A DNA stretch of 64,000 nucleotides from an uncultured Eubacteriales bacterium. Lineage in GTDB: Bacteria; Bacillota; Clostridia; Oscillospirales; Acutalibacteraceae. The notes beneath the pieces are model-generated. The model had not been told where the DNA came from. It did no database searches and was given only the letters and a program-made list of their open reading frames with translations. This document shows positions 34,814-43,713 of this stretch, in pieces. Every line of letters starts with the position of its first letter. Position 1 is the first letter of the stretch. Made by a program: the position numbers and the translations under genes. The DNA lies in contig CAKTDF010000002.1 in the NCBI GenBank assembly GCA_934541115.1, forward strand, positions 161,822 to 225,821. The letters are read 5' to 3'.

Positions 34814-37111
34814 TTACTTTGCTATATTCCAAATCTCACTTGCATACTCTTTGATTGTTCTGTCTGAAGAAAAGAAATCGCTTGAAGCGGTATTAAATAA
34901 GACTTTTTTAAAATATTCTCTCTTATTCTTGTAATCGCGCGCTGCGCGCTCAACGGTCTTTATAAACGATTCAAGATCGGCAAGCACCATATATCGATCA
35001 TTTTCAAGAAGCAGCGTCCTTATTTTCTCAAAGCATTTGGTATTCTCAAAAAAAGTTGTATCAGAAAGTGCGTCAACAACCGTCTTGACTGCATCACTTG
35101 TCTCGTACATGTCCTTCGGGTCATAAAACGCCTTACCCTGTGATACTTCTTCCTCGCGCAGACCGAAAATATAGTTGTTTTCCTCACCGGCAAGCTTAAC
35201 TATTTCAATGTTTGCACCGTCATACGTTCCTATTGTAGGTGCACCGTTAAGCATAAACTTCATATTTCCGGTTCCGCTTGCTTCCGTTCCGGCAAGCGAA
35301 AGCTGCAACGAAAAATCTGCTGCCGGAATGAGCTTTTGAGCTTTTGATACATTATAATCGCTGACAAAAATAATTTTAAGTTTGCCGCCAAGCTCATTTT
35401 CGGAATTGATTTTTTCTGAGAGATTATTGATAAACTCAATAATCAGCTTTGCTTCTTTATATCCCGAAGCTGATTTTCCGCCGAATATAAATGTGAGCGG
35501 CGGCAAATCTAGGTAGTCTCCCTGCTTTGCTTTGACATAAAAGTGTAGTGCTCCGAGTGCGCAAAGAAGCTGCCTCTTGTACTCATGGATTCGCTTAATC
35601 TGTATTAAGAATACGCTCTCAGCGTCAATGGTAATATGCTCGTTTTTCCGTATATGATCGCAAAGCTTCTGTTTATTATTCTGACGTATTCTATATAATT
35701 TCTCAAGTACCTCATCGTTTTCGGCGTAATCCGCAAGTCTTTTTAGTTCGGACGACTCCTTAACAACATCAGTTTTGAGCAAACGGCAAAGATAATCATA
35801 AAGATCACTGTTTGACAACGCCAGCCAGCGGCGGAAAGTTATTCCGTTTGTTTTGTTTGAAAACCGTTCCGGATAAAGCTCATGCCATTGCGAAAGGGTA
35901 TCCTTTACAATTATTGCGCTGTGCAGTTTAGCAACACCGTTAATATGATTGCAGACATAGCATGCAAGGTTCGCCATATGAACCATGCCGCCTTTTATAA
36001 TAAGGCAATCATCAAGCCTCTCCGTTCTCTTTTTTAAGTCCGCTGTCAACTTTGCGTTTATTTTAACGATTACATCATATACCTGCGGCAGCAGTGATGA
36101 AAATAATACTTCATCCCACTTTTCAAGCGCCTCGCTCATTACCGTATGGTTCGTATACGAGAAGATTTTTGAAGCAAGAGAAAATGCCTCGTCAAAATTT
36201 TTGCCTTTTTTCATGAGCAACCTAATAAACTCGGCAACAGCGACCGTGGGATGTGTATCGTTGAGCTGAACCGCAATAAGCTCCGGCAATTCTTTATAAT
36301 GTTTTTCTTCATAACATTCAGACAGTATATTCTGTAATGCAGCCGAAACAAAGAAATACTGCTGGCGCAATCTGAGGCGCTTTCCCGATTCATCCGAATC
36401 GTTAGGATACAAAAATGCTGTTATTGATTTTGCCTGCGTTTCTTTTTCAAATGCTTTTGAAAAATTGTGACATTCAAATGCTTTAAAATCAATGCTTTCA
36501 ATGCTTTCACAAGAATAGAGGCGTAATCTGTTGACTTTTTTATTTTCATAGCCGGGTATAAGATAGTCATAAGGCACAGCCTTTACAGTCATATCGGCAA
36601 ATTCAACATCAACGGCATTTTCATCTTTTCGGATTCCGAGCGGATCTCCCATTCTTTTCCAATTATCCGGATATTCTGTTTGTTTAAAGTTTTTAATTTC
36701 TTGGCTGAACAGGCCGTAATCGTACCTTATTCCGTAGCCGTCAAGATTAAGACCGAGACTCGCAGCACTCTCTAAAAAGCACGCAGCGAGTCTGCCAAGT
36801 CCACCGTTTCCGAAGGCAAGATCCGGCGCGCTGTCAAGTTCATCAAGACTCCTTGAATTCTTTTCAAAAAGTCTTTTTGCTTCATCTGCTATGCCGAGAT
36901 TTTGCAAATTAGACTTAATCAACGAGCCTACAAGGAATTCTGCGGAAAAATATGCGGCGCGTTTTTCCCTCGGTGCCCTGTACTCATTTTGAAGCATCAA
37001 GGCGTTTACGGTGCATGCGGTTACGTCATAAAGTTCTTTTACGCTGAGTTCACGCAGTTCTTTTGAATATTTCTGCTCAAGTATTTGTTTGAATGTTTCG
37101 GAAAATTTCAT
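34814..37111 (-). CDS. glgP: Glycogen/maltodextrin phosphorylase
   Basis: A 765-residue GT35 phosphorylase that releases glucose-1-phosphate from alpha-1,4-glucans. ALSGNGG-type LAFGNGGLGRLAACF lies near residue 80. The pyridoxal phosphate lysine is in EASGTGNMKFMLNGA (about residue 620), followed by TYDGANIEI. Start: the ATG at 37111 after GGGTGAT; the upstream extension of the frame has no similarity. At 765 residues it is a little shorter than many members. Its neighbours are a sugar symporter and, past hprK, a glucokinase. Confidence 0.94.
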   Translation of the reverse strand: MKFSETFKQILEQKYSKELRELSVKELYDVTACTVNALMLQNEYRAPREKRAAYFSAEFLVGSLIKSNLQNLGIADEAKRLFEKNSRSLDELDSAPDLAFGNGGLGRLAACFLESAASLGLNLDGYGIRYDYGLFSQEIKNFKQTEYPDNWKRMGDPLGIRKDENAVDVEFADMTVKAVPYDYLIPGYENKKVNRLRLYSCESIESIDFKAFECHNFSKAFEKETQAKSITAFLYPNDSDESGKRLRLRQQYFFVSAALQNILSECYEEKHYKELPELIAVQLNDTHPTVAVAEFIRLLMKKGKNFDEAFSLASKIFSYTNHTVMSEALEKWDEVLFSSLLPQVYDVIVKINAKLTADLKKRTERLDDCLIIKGGMVHMANLACYVCNHINGVAKLHSAIIVKDTLSQWHELYPERFSNKTNGITFRRWLALSNSDLYDYLCRLLKTDVVKESSELKRLADYAENDEVLEKLYRIRQNNKQKLCDHIRKNEHITIDAESVFLIQIKRIHEYKRQLLCALGALHFYVKAKQGDYLDLPPLTFIFGGKSASGYKEAKLIIEFINNLSEKINSENELGGKLKIIFVSDYNVSKAQKLIPAADFSLQLSLAGTEASGTGNMKFMLNGAPTIGTYDGANIEIVKLAGEENNYIFGLREEEVSQGKAFYDPKDMYETSDAVKTVVDALSDTTFFENTKCFEKIRTLLLENDRYMVLADLESFIKTVERAARDYKNKREYFKKVLFNTASSDFFSSDRTIKEYASEIWNIAK

Positions 37112-37153
37112 AATATCACCCACATTATTATTAACGGCAATGGTGAGATTATG

Positions 37154-37199
37154 AAAAAAAGCCGCAAAGCACGATATACTATGTCTCGTGCTTTGCAGC
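37154..37199 (-). terminator. Terminator after the sugar symporter gene
   Basis: On the minus strand a stem of about 14 bp (GCTGCAAAGCACGA with TCGTGCTTTGCGGC) is followed by seven T residues, between the symporter stop (37239) and glgP. It limits readthrough, so glgP probably has a separate promoter in this short gap, which I could not identify. Confidence 0.85.
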
Positions 37200-37238
37200 G
37201 AAAAAAATATTAAACTCAAAACGCTTGCAGCTTTGCGA

Positions 37239-38666
37239 TTATTCTGCTTGTTCCGCAAGTTCGCGCTGTTTTTGATTTTCGGTAACAGTCCTCGTCACCT
37301 CGTCCATAAACGAACCGTGGAGCTTGAACTTTGTTGAGAAAATCACAAGCGAAACAAGGAAAAGCACAATGGGAATCACACAAAGCATCATGGTAATTCC
37401 GGTTTTTGCAGTAGCCGAATTATTTATATGCTGCTTATCATCATATTTCGTGATACCGAGAATTGCAAAAAGAATAATCGTCTGAACCGTATAGGCCATT
37501 TTTTGAAGGAAGCCTTTCATTGAGAACGTAATCGACTCCGCTCTGAAGCCCATCTTGAATTCGCCGTAATCAACGATATCTGCGAGGAAAATAGTCTGGG
37601 CGATGAACATTGAGGAAATACCGATTGCGCCGATAACATAGAAAATGTTAAGTCCGAGAAGGCTACCGCAAAATGCGCAAACAGTCATTCCCAAGTAACC
37701 GAAAGCAGCGACAGCGAGCGATGTCTGATATGCACGGCGCTTTGACATATACTTTGTGAGTATCGGAAGAAGCAGCATACCGACAACCGAGCCGACAGCC
37801 GAGGCGGTACTGAACGTTGACTGCTTTTTGATATCGCCAACAACAACATCAAAGTAATAAGTTGCAACGCCGGATGTAAGATACCAGCCGGCATTTGAAA
37901 TCATCGCGAAAAGCATAAATACCAAAAGCTGATCATTGCTCTTAACGATTTTGATTGCACGGCCAAAAGAAAACTTTTCATTTGATGATGTCGTCACTCT
38001 TTCTTTCGTTGTTCCAACGCAAATAAGAGCAAAAACAATAAGACAAACAGCGCAAATAAGAGCGGTGAAGAAGAAGCTCCTTTCATCAGCAACCTTTGTT
38101 TTTCCGTCCGGTGAAACGGTAACACTGAACGCTGACATAAGAAGAGGCGCACCTATTGAAACAAGTCCCTGTCCGAGTCCGGAAAAGGCTCTTGCTACAG
38201 TTGAAATAAGATTGCGTTCCTTTGGATCACTTGTAAATGACGGAACCATTGACCAGTACGGAATATCGGCAAGGGTGTTTGTCATACCCCAAAGGACATA
38301 GGTAATGGCAACATATACGCAAAGTGCAACGCCGGTTAGCTTAAATGGATTGCAGAAAAGAAAAACAAGAACAACGGCATTCAGTGATGCACCGGTTAAA
38401 ATCCACGGGCGATATTTGCCCATTTTTGTATGGGTGTTATCAACGATCGTTCCCATCATCGGGTCATTAATTCCGTCCCAAATTCTTGCAATTGGAGTTA
38501 AGAACAGCAAAAACGTTGTTGCAATTTCCGGCGTCAAACCGTTGTTGCCGAGCGTGTAAGTAAGGTACTTGGCAAGAAATGAATAAAACATTCCATAGCT
38601 GAGGTCAAGACCTACAGCACCCACTCCGTAACCAAGTTTTCCTTTGATAAACTTCCAAGCATTCAT
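37239..38666 (-). CDS. GPH-family sugar:cation symporter (MFS)
   Basis: A 475-residue membrane protein of the glycoside-pentoside-hexuronide:cation symporter family, with about 12 hydrophobic helices. The family motif after helix 2 is seen as IWDGINDPMMGTIVDNTHTKMGKYRPW. I use the ATG at 38666 behind AAGGAG; the frame continues upstream without membrane-protein character. Its position before glgP suggests uptake of a gluco-oligosaccharide, but the substrate is unproven. Confidence 0.88.
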   Translation of the reverse strand: MNAWKFIKGKLGYGVGAVGLDLSYGMFYSFLAKYLTYTLGNNGLTPEIATTFLLFLTPIARIWDGINDPMMGTIVDNTHTKMGKYRPWILTGASLNAVVLVFLFCNPFKLTGVALCVYVAITYVLWGMTNTLADIPYWSMVPSFTSDPKERNLISTVARAFSGLGQGLVSIGAPLLMSAFSVTVSPDGKTKVADERSFFFTALICAVCLIVFALICVGTTKERVTTSSNEKFSFGRAIKIVKSNDQLLVFMLFAMISNAGWYLTSGVATYYFDVVVGDIKKQSTFSTASAVGSVVGMLLLPILTKYMSKRRAYQTSLAVAAFGYLGMTVCAFCGSLLGLNIFYVIGAIGISSMFIAQTIFLADIVDYGEFKMGFRAESITFSMKGFLQKMAYTVQTIILFAILGITKYDDKQHINNSATAKTGITMMLCVIPIVLFLVSLVIFSTKFKLHGSFMDEVTRTVTENQKQRELAEQAE

Positions 38667-38730
38667 GATATACTCTCCTTTGATGACTTGGTCATCATAA
38701 TTTATTTTTTGTGATGGCAAGGCATCATTT

Positions 38731-39363
38731 TTATAAGCATATGGCAGGTACGCTTTCAAATTTCTGCTTTCCCTCTTCTTTTGTGCAAACAGAAAAAAAG
38801 CATTCATCTATCTTATTGACCGTGTAAAAAAGATCGTCTTCTTTAAAATAATCCTTAAAGGCTTCATCAGCAAAATCAAGTGATTTCAAATCAAAAGCAA
38901 TCCCAACACCGATTTGTTTTAAGCGACATTCCTTAATTGTCCAAAGACAAGTAAAATATGAGTCGGCGTCAGTCAGTGAGCCTGCTCGTTCAAGCTCATT
39001 TGAGCAAAAAACACGCTTTTTCACCTTGTCAGAAAAAGCACTGATTTTTTGCACATCTACACCGATTTCTCCATATTGGGAGATTGCAGCACAAACCGTA
39101 TTGCCGCTGTGACTGAGGTTGAAAAAAATATGTTCCTTTTCAAAACGGGGCTTTCCTCTTTCTGAAAAGGCCAGAGGCGGAAAAGTCTCACTTCGTCTCA
39201 ATCCCAAAGCGCGGCGTAAAAGAAGCCATGCAAGTATGGTTTCTCTTTTTGCGTTTTCATTCTTCACGCCGATAAGCCACTTCTGCTTTTCTTCAGGAAG
39301 ACATTGCACTCGTTTTTCAAAAAAATCCCTATCAAGTCCGTCGAGACTCGCGAACAGTACCAT
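38731..39363 (-). CDS. 4'-phosphopantetheinyl transferase (Sfp type)
   Basis: A 210-residue Sfp-superfamily enzyme that moves phosphopantetheine from CoA to carrier proteins. Motifs are FFNLSHSGN, IGVDVQKI and WTIKECRLKQIGVGI (usual form W-x-x-KE-A-x-x-K), with the acidic Mg-binding residues present. Its ATG shares a base with the stop of the PspC gene (TGATG), so the two are coupled. No NRPS or PKS gene is in the window, and a role for fatty-acid ACP is possible. Confidence 0.87.
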   Translation of the reverse strand: MVLFASLDGLDRDFFEKRVQCLPEEKQKWLIGVKNENAKRETILAWLLLRRALGLRRSETFPPLAFSERGKPRFEKEHIFFNLSHSGNTVCAAISQYGEIGVDVQKISAFSDKVKKRVFCSNELERAGSLTDADSYFTCLWTIKECRLKQIGVGIAFDLKSLDFADEAFKDYFKEDDLFYTVNKIDECFFSVCTKEEGKQKFESVPAICL

Positions 39364-39860
39364 CAGCTCTCATTGCCGTTTTGCGGCTGTTCATATTGCT
39401 GATTATTCCAATATGCCTGACCGTTATAGCCCGGCTGTGCGTTTTGCTCATAATATGAGTCGCTCATCTCAGCACGCGGCATAATGACAGCGCAAACAAG
39501 GTACAAACCTAAACCATATCCGAAAAAGAGGAAAGAAAGAGCGAAAATAAGTCTGACTACCGTTGAATCAACAGAAAAATACTCTGCTATTCCTCCACAG
39601 ACGCCAAAGAGCTTTTTATCCCCACTCTTTTTGAGCTTTTTTGAAGTATTATTATAAAGCTGGTAATAGTTTTCGGGTGGTTTCGGCATAACAAGCGCGG
39701 CGATGAGATACACAAGAAACGCCGGAATTATAGCCGTTGCAAGCGAAAGAGCCGCAGCAATAATTCTGATCAAAGTAGGGTCAATGTTAAAATAGTCCGC
39801 AACTCCGCCGCAAACGCCGCAAAGCTTTTTATCCGGACTTGTATAAAGCTTTTTATCCAT
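39363..39860 (-). CDS. Membrane protein with two PspC domains
   Basis: A 165-residue protein with two PspC-like units: residues about 1-60 (KKLCGVCGGVADYFNIDPTLIRI) and about 80-140 (KKLFGVCGGIAEYFSVDSTVVRL), each followed by a hydrophobic helix. The C-terminal tail is rich in Tyr, Gln and Asn. PspC proteins are small membrane proteins of the envelope-stress response. The tandem arrangement suggests internal duplication. ATG at 39860 with AAAGGA; it overlaps the transferase gene by three bases. Confidence 0.85.
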   Translation of the reverse strand: MDKKLYTSPDKKLCGVCGGVADYFNIDPTLIRIIAAALSLATAIIPAFLVYLIAALVMPKPPENYYQLYNNTSKKLKKSGDKKLFGVCGGIAEYFSVDSTVVRLIFALSFLFFGYGLGLYLVCAVIMPRAEMSDSYYEQNAQPGYNGQAYWNNQQYEQPQNGNES

Positions 39861-39904
39861 AAAGAATCCTTTCCGCCTCAAATCTGACGAGGCAATATTT
39901 CATG

Positions 39905-40756
39905 TTAAGTCAGCCCGTATCTTTTTTCACAAGCTCTTACGGTATTTTCCATAAGAATTGCAATTGTCATAGGTCCGCAGCCGCCGGGCACGGGAGTAAT
40001 AAACGAAGCTTTGGCTTTCACAGAATCAAAATCAACATCGCCGCAAAGCTTTCCGTTTTCAAGCCGATTAATGCCGACATCAATAACAACAGCGCCGTCC
40101 TTAACCATGTCAGCTGTGATAAAGCTCGCTCTTCCGACCGCAGAAACGAGAATATCGGCCGAACGGCAAATGTCACCGAGGTTTTCAGTTTTTGAATGAC
40201 AGATCGTAACCGTAGCATCGGCTTTGAGCATAAGCGCCGCCAACGGTTTTCCGACAATGTTGCTCCTGCCGACTATGACGCAGTTTTTTCCTTTGACATC
40301 AATATCGTAGCGTTCAAGAAGTTTCATTACGCCGGCAGGTGTACACGGCATAAGAAATGCATCACCTGTCCACAGCTTTCCGACATTAACATTGCAAAAA
40401 CAGTCAACATCCTTTTCCGGAGCAATGGATTCAATAACAGATTTTTCGTCTATATGCTTAGGCAACGGGAGCTGACAGAGTATGCCGTCAACTGTTTCAT
40501 CACTGTTTAAACGTTTAATAAGTTCAAGAAGTTCTTCCTGAGAAGTATTACTATTCATTGCAAACTCAAGTGACTTAATGCCGACAAGGGCACACTTCTT
40601 CTTTTTATTGTTGACATAAACTCTTGAAGCCGGATCGTCACCAACGATTATAACCGCAAGACACGGCACAATGTTATTTTTTTGTAACGATTCAACTCTT
40701 TTTTTTACTTGTTCGCAAACTAAATGAGAAGTTTCTTTTCCGTCAACTATTTTCAT
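39905..40756 (-). CDS. folD: Bifunctional methylenetetrahydrofolate dehydrogenase/cyclohydrolase FolD
   Basis: A 283-residue FolD of normal length. It interconverts 5,10-methylene-, methenyl- and 10-formyl-tetrahydrofolate with NADP. The catalytic YVNNKKKKC region (Tyr-x3-Lys), QLPLPKHID and the nucleotide site VGRSNIVGKP are present, with PGGCGPMTIA near the end. Its start overlaps lgt by 14 bases. Confidence 0.96.
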   Translation of the reverse strand: MKIVDGKETSHLVCEQVKKRVESLQKNNIVPCLAVIIVGDDPASRVYVNNKKKKCALVGIKSLEFAMNSNTSQEELLELIKRLNSDETVDGILCQLPLPKHIDEKSVIESIAPEKDVDCFCNVNVGKLWTGDAFLMPCTPAGVMKLLERYDIDVKGKNCVIVGRSNIVGKPLAALMLKADATVTICHSKTENLGDICRSADILVSAVGRASFITADMVKDGAVVIDVGINRLENGKLCGDVDFDSVKAKASFITPVPGGCGPMTIAILMENTVRACEKRYGLT

Positions 40757-41864
40757 CAGTGATTTCCTCTTCCTTAGCTTCTTTTTCCTCTTCTGCGGCT
40801 ATAAGAGCATCGTCTTTCTTTTGTTCTTCGATCAAATCTTCGCCGCGCCTTGCAACAATCTTTCCGTCGCGGATGACAATACCTTTAGCCTGTTTTTTGA
40901 GAGCTTTCTTTTCTGCTCTGAGCTTTTCTTCCTTGAGTTCCTTTTCGCTTTTTGGCGGAAAATAGTCAATGCCTTCAATCGGCTTTGGGTGTTTCGTGAA
41001 CTTAATATAAAGAGAAACAAGAAGCACGAGCGAAACGAGCATAAGCACAGCCGAGATAACCTGTGACACACGTATTGAAGAATTACCCACATAGAGCGAG
41101 TCTGAACGCAATCCCTCAACAACCATTCGCTCAAAGCCGTACCAAACTCCGTAGCACAGAAAAAGCTGACCGCTGAATTTTCTGCGTTTTCTCATAATCA
41201 GATAAAGAACAAGAAAGCCGAGCAAACACCACACGGATTCATAAAAGAAAGTGGGATGAACATAAAGGTTATTCTGTGCAATATACTCTTTCACGTCACC
41301 AACATTTTCAAGGTTAAAATATGCTGCATTTTTTGATATATATTCAGCAACAGTGTCACTCATCATGCCCCAGTTTTTATAGGTAATCGAACCGAAAGCT
41401 TCCTGATTTGCATAGTTGCCCCAACGTCCGATTCCCTGACCGATGAGCAAGCTCATTGACGCCATGTCAAGCAGATTGAAAAAGTTGAGCTTTTCAACCT
41501 TGCAAACAATGAACGCAGCAAGCAATCCTCCGATTATTCCACCGTATATTGCAAGACCGCCCTCCCAGATTTTAAATATATCCGAAAGATTATGTGAGTA
41601 ATAATCCCATTTGAATGCCACGTAGTAAAGTCTCGCTCCGAGTATTCCGCCTATTGTTCCAAAAAGCAGAACATCGATCATCTTGTCAAGATTGATTTTC
41701 CATTTCCACGCGATTCTTCCACCAAAAAGAACAGCGAGAAGAAAACCGAATGCAATAATTGCTCCATACCAACGCACAGTAGTAAATCCGAGGTTTATGG
41801 TATTGGATACTGAAAATTCTTTTGCTATTCCGGCAAATTTTACCAAAACAGTTTGTGCTTCCAT
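40743..41864 (-). CDS. lgt: Prolipoprotein diacylglyceryl transferase Lgt
   Basis: A 373-residue membrane enzyme that transfers diacylglycerol from phosphatidylglycerol to the lipobox cysteine. Seven or so membrane helices; the catalytic region includes RLYYVAFKWDYY and the signature GQGIGRWGNYANQEAFG. After the last helix (about residue 300) there is a charged Lys/Glu-rich cytoplasmic tail of some 70 residues, longer than usual. GGAGGTG site in front. Works upstream of LspA (17155) in lipoprotein maturation. Confidence 0.95.
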   Translation of the reverse strand: MEAQTVLVKFAGIAKEFSVSNTINLGFTTVRWYGAIIAFGFLLAVLFGGRIAWKWKINLDKMIDVLLFGTIGGILGARLYYVAFKWDYYSHNLSDIFKIWEGGLAIYGGIIGGLLAAFIVCKVEKLNFFNLLDMASMSLLIGQGIGRWGNYANQEAFGSITYKNWGMMSDTVAEYISKNAAYFNLENVGDVKEYIAQNNLYVHPTFFYESVWCLLGFLVLYLIMRKRRKFSGQLFLCYGVWYGFERMVVEGLRSDSLYVGNSSIRVSQVISAVLMLVSLVLLVSLYIKFTKHPKPIEGIDYFPPKSEKELKEEKLRAEKKALKKQAKGIVIRDGKIVARRGEDLIEEQKKDDALIAAEEEKEAKEEEITDENS

Positions 41865-41879
41865 ATGGAACGCACCTCC

Positions 41880-42806
41880 TTAAATTGATTGGGCGAGCGC
41901 TATGATAACCGGCATTGTGACTATTGAAAACAAACTGACAAGTGCAACTGTTCTTGAAGCAAGAGCGGTATCACGATTATACTTGGTTGCAAACATAAAA
42001 GTGTTGTTGGCTGACGGAACACAAGCTGTAATTGCAAATGCTGTGAGCAATGTCCCTGTTATTCCGCATAAGCGAAAAACACCTATACAAGTAAGCGGCA
42101 TCAGTATAAGCTTAAAAAGAGCCACAAGATAAATGCGTTTATCACTAAAAACGGTTTTTAACCCGGTATTTGAAAGATAAGTTCCAAAAATGAGCATTGC
42201 AATCGGCGTATTTATATCAGAGAAATACTCAAGCGGCTTTGATATCACAACCGGCAGCCTTACCTGAAGTAAAAACAAAGGCAAGCCGATAATCACCGAT
42301 ATAACACCGGGATTTAAAACAAGCTTTTTGACATTAAGTTTTTCTTTTTCTCTGCTCATAAGAGAGGCACCGTGTATAAAGGTGATTACATTAAACGCGA
42401 TGACTCCGTTTGCGCAATAAAAAACACCCTCATCGCCAAGAACCGCCTGAGCGAGAGGCAAAGCCATGAAACCGACATTGCCGTATATACTCGCGTACTT
42501 TAAAACCGGTCTGGCATCATTTTTCTTTCTGAAAAAAGGAACATTCAGCGCTATTGCGATAAAATGAACAGAAAATCCGAGAAGCATGGAAATCAGAAAT
42601 CTGCCAAGAGTCTCTCTGTTCAGCTCAATTCCGACAAAAGACTTTATCAGCATGCAAACAACTATAAAATACAAAAGCAAATCAACGAGTTTGCGAGCTG
42701 TTTTTTCGGTGAAAAGACCGACTTTGTCGCAGATGAATCCAACAGCAACCATAACATACAAAACAGCAACCTGTTCTGCTGCCTGTTTAACATTTTCAAG
42801 AAACAA
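41880..42806 (-). CDS. AEC-family (auxin efflux carrier) transporter
   Basis: A 308-residue membrane protein with about ten hydrophobic segments in the bile/arsenite/riboflavin transporter-like fold of the AEC family (malonate/malate-type carriers in bacteria). Seen: YGNVGFMALPLAQAVLG and the closing ITACVPSANNTFMFATKYNRD. The start is a TTG seven bases after GGAG, overlapping the upstream membrane-protein gene by 11 bases. Substrate unknown; an organic acid would fit with the citrate synthase two genes upstream, which is inference. Confidence 0.85.
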   Translation of the reverse strand: MFLENVKQAAEQVAVLYVMVAVGFICDKVGLFTEKTARKLVDLLLYFIVVCMLIKSFVGIELNRETLGRFLISMLLGFSVHFIAIALNVPFFRKKNDARPVLKYASIYGNVGFMALPLAQAVLGDEGVFYCANGVIAFNVITFIHGASLMSREKEKLNVKKLVLNPGVISVIIGLPLFLLQVRLPVVISKPLEYFSDINTPIAMLIFGTYLSNTGLKTVFSDKRIYLVALFKLILMPLTCIGVFRLCGITGTLLTAFAITACVPSANNTFMFATKYNRDTALASRTVALVSLFSIVTMPVIIALAQSI

Positions 42807-43713
42807 GATCCGGCTCCGTTTCCTGCTTTTTGTCGGGCAGCGGTTTTGGTCTTGAAAGCCTCAAAACGAGGACAGTTGCAAAAACACCAAAGGCAAGGTC
42901 TGCGAGGCAAAATTCATAGTTCTTTGTGATATACTTTTCACTGTCAATAATTGTAAAAATGAGTCTGGAAACGCTCAAAATAACGGCAATGAGAGCCGCC
43001 GGCAGTCCGACTCCCGCAAGGCGCCAACGCGATTCATCGGAATAAATGTGACTCGCAACCTTTGCAAACGCCATGAAAAACACTGTCATAAACGCGCACA
43101 TGCATAACTCGAGAAATAATTCAGAAACACGCACAAAGCTGATTCTTCTGACAAACAAATTAAGCAAGCGACAGCCAGCCCAACCGATCGGCATAAGCGC
43201 AAAAATCTTGTGCTTTGAGGTATCTGCATCCGCTTTTTTAAGCGAACCCGAAAGAGAAACAAAGTATATGCCCGAAAGAATTCCGAATATTCCTCTGAAA
43301 AGCTGAGGAATCGCTCCCGAAATCATCATGCTTTTGATTACGGTATCAAGTATTCTGGTGTTCTGAGCGGTATTGTAAGCGTTTATAAGACTGATTACGC
43401 CGTCGAGAAACAAAACAAATGAAAATATAAGCGTAGCATTTGAAAAACTTTTGCTTTTACACCTATCGAGTCTGACATACTTGCTTTCCCGTGAAAGATA
43501 TGACATAACAGCAAATGCAAGGCAGCAGGAGAAAAGCAAAATATAAAACAAAATTACCAAAAAACCCCTGTTCGTATAAAAACCTGTCTCGACGTCGATT
43601 ACAGTCGGAATCTGAACGCACCTTAAAGCGGTGAGCACTGCCGCAGCCGCCGCAAAAACAAACAACAAATGCGAATAGTTCAGCCTTTTGTTTTGCTCTT
43701 TAATTTTCATCAT
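42796..43713 (-). CDS. Polytopic membrane protein of unknown function
   Basis: A 305-residue protein with about eight hydrophobic helices and no motif I recognise. Short basic stretches (CKSKSF, KKADADTSKHK) separate them. The chosen ATG at 43713 lies nine bases after GGAG and overlaps the end of the citrate synthase gene by 14 bases; a second ATG follows at once. It sits between citrate synthase and the AEC transporter with overlaps on both sides, so the three are translated together. Confidence 0.7.
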   Translation of the reverse strand: MMKIKEQNKRLNYSHLLFVFAAAAAVLTALRCVQIPTVIDVETGFYTNRGFLVILFYILLFSCCLAFAVMSYLSRESKYVRLDRCKSKSFSNATLIFSFVLFLDGVISLINAYNTAQNTRILDTVIKSMMISGAIPQLFRGIFGILSGIYFVSLSGSLKKADADTSKHKIFALMPIGWAGCRLLNLFVRRISFVRVSELFLELCMCAFMTVFFMAFAKVASHIYSDESRWRLAGVGLPAALIAVILSVSRLIFTIIDSEKYITKNYEFCLADLAFGVFATVLVLRLSRPKPLPDKKQETEPDLVS

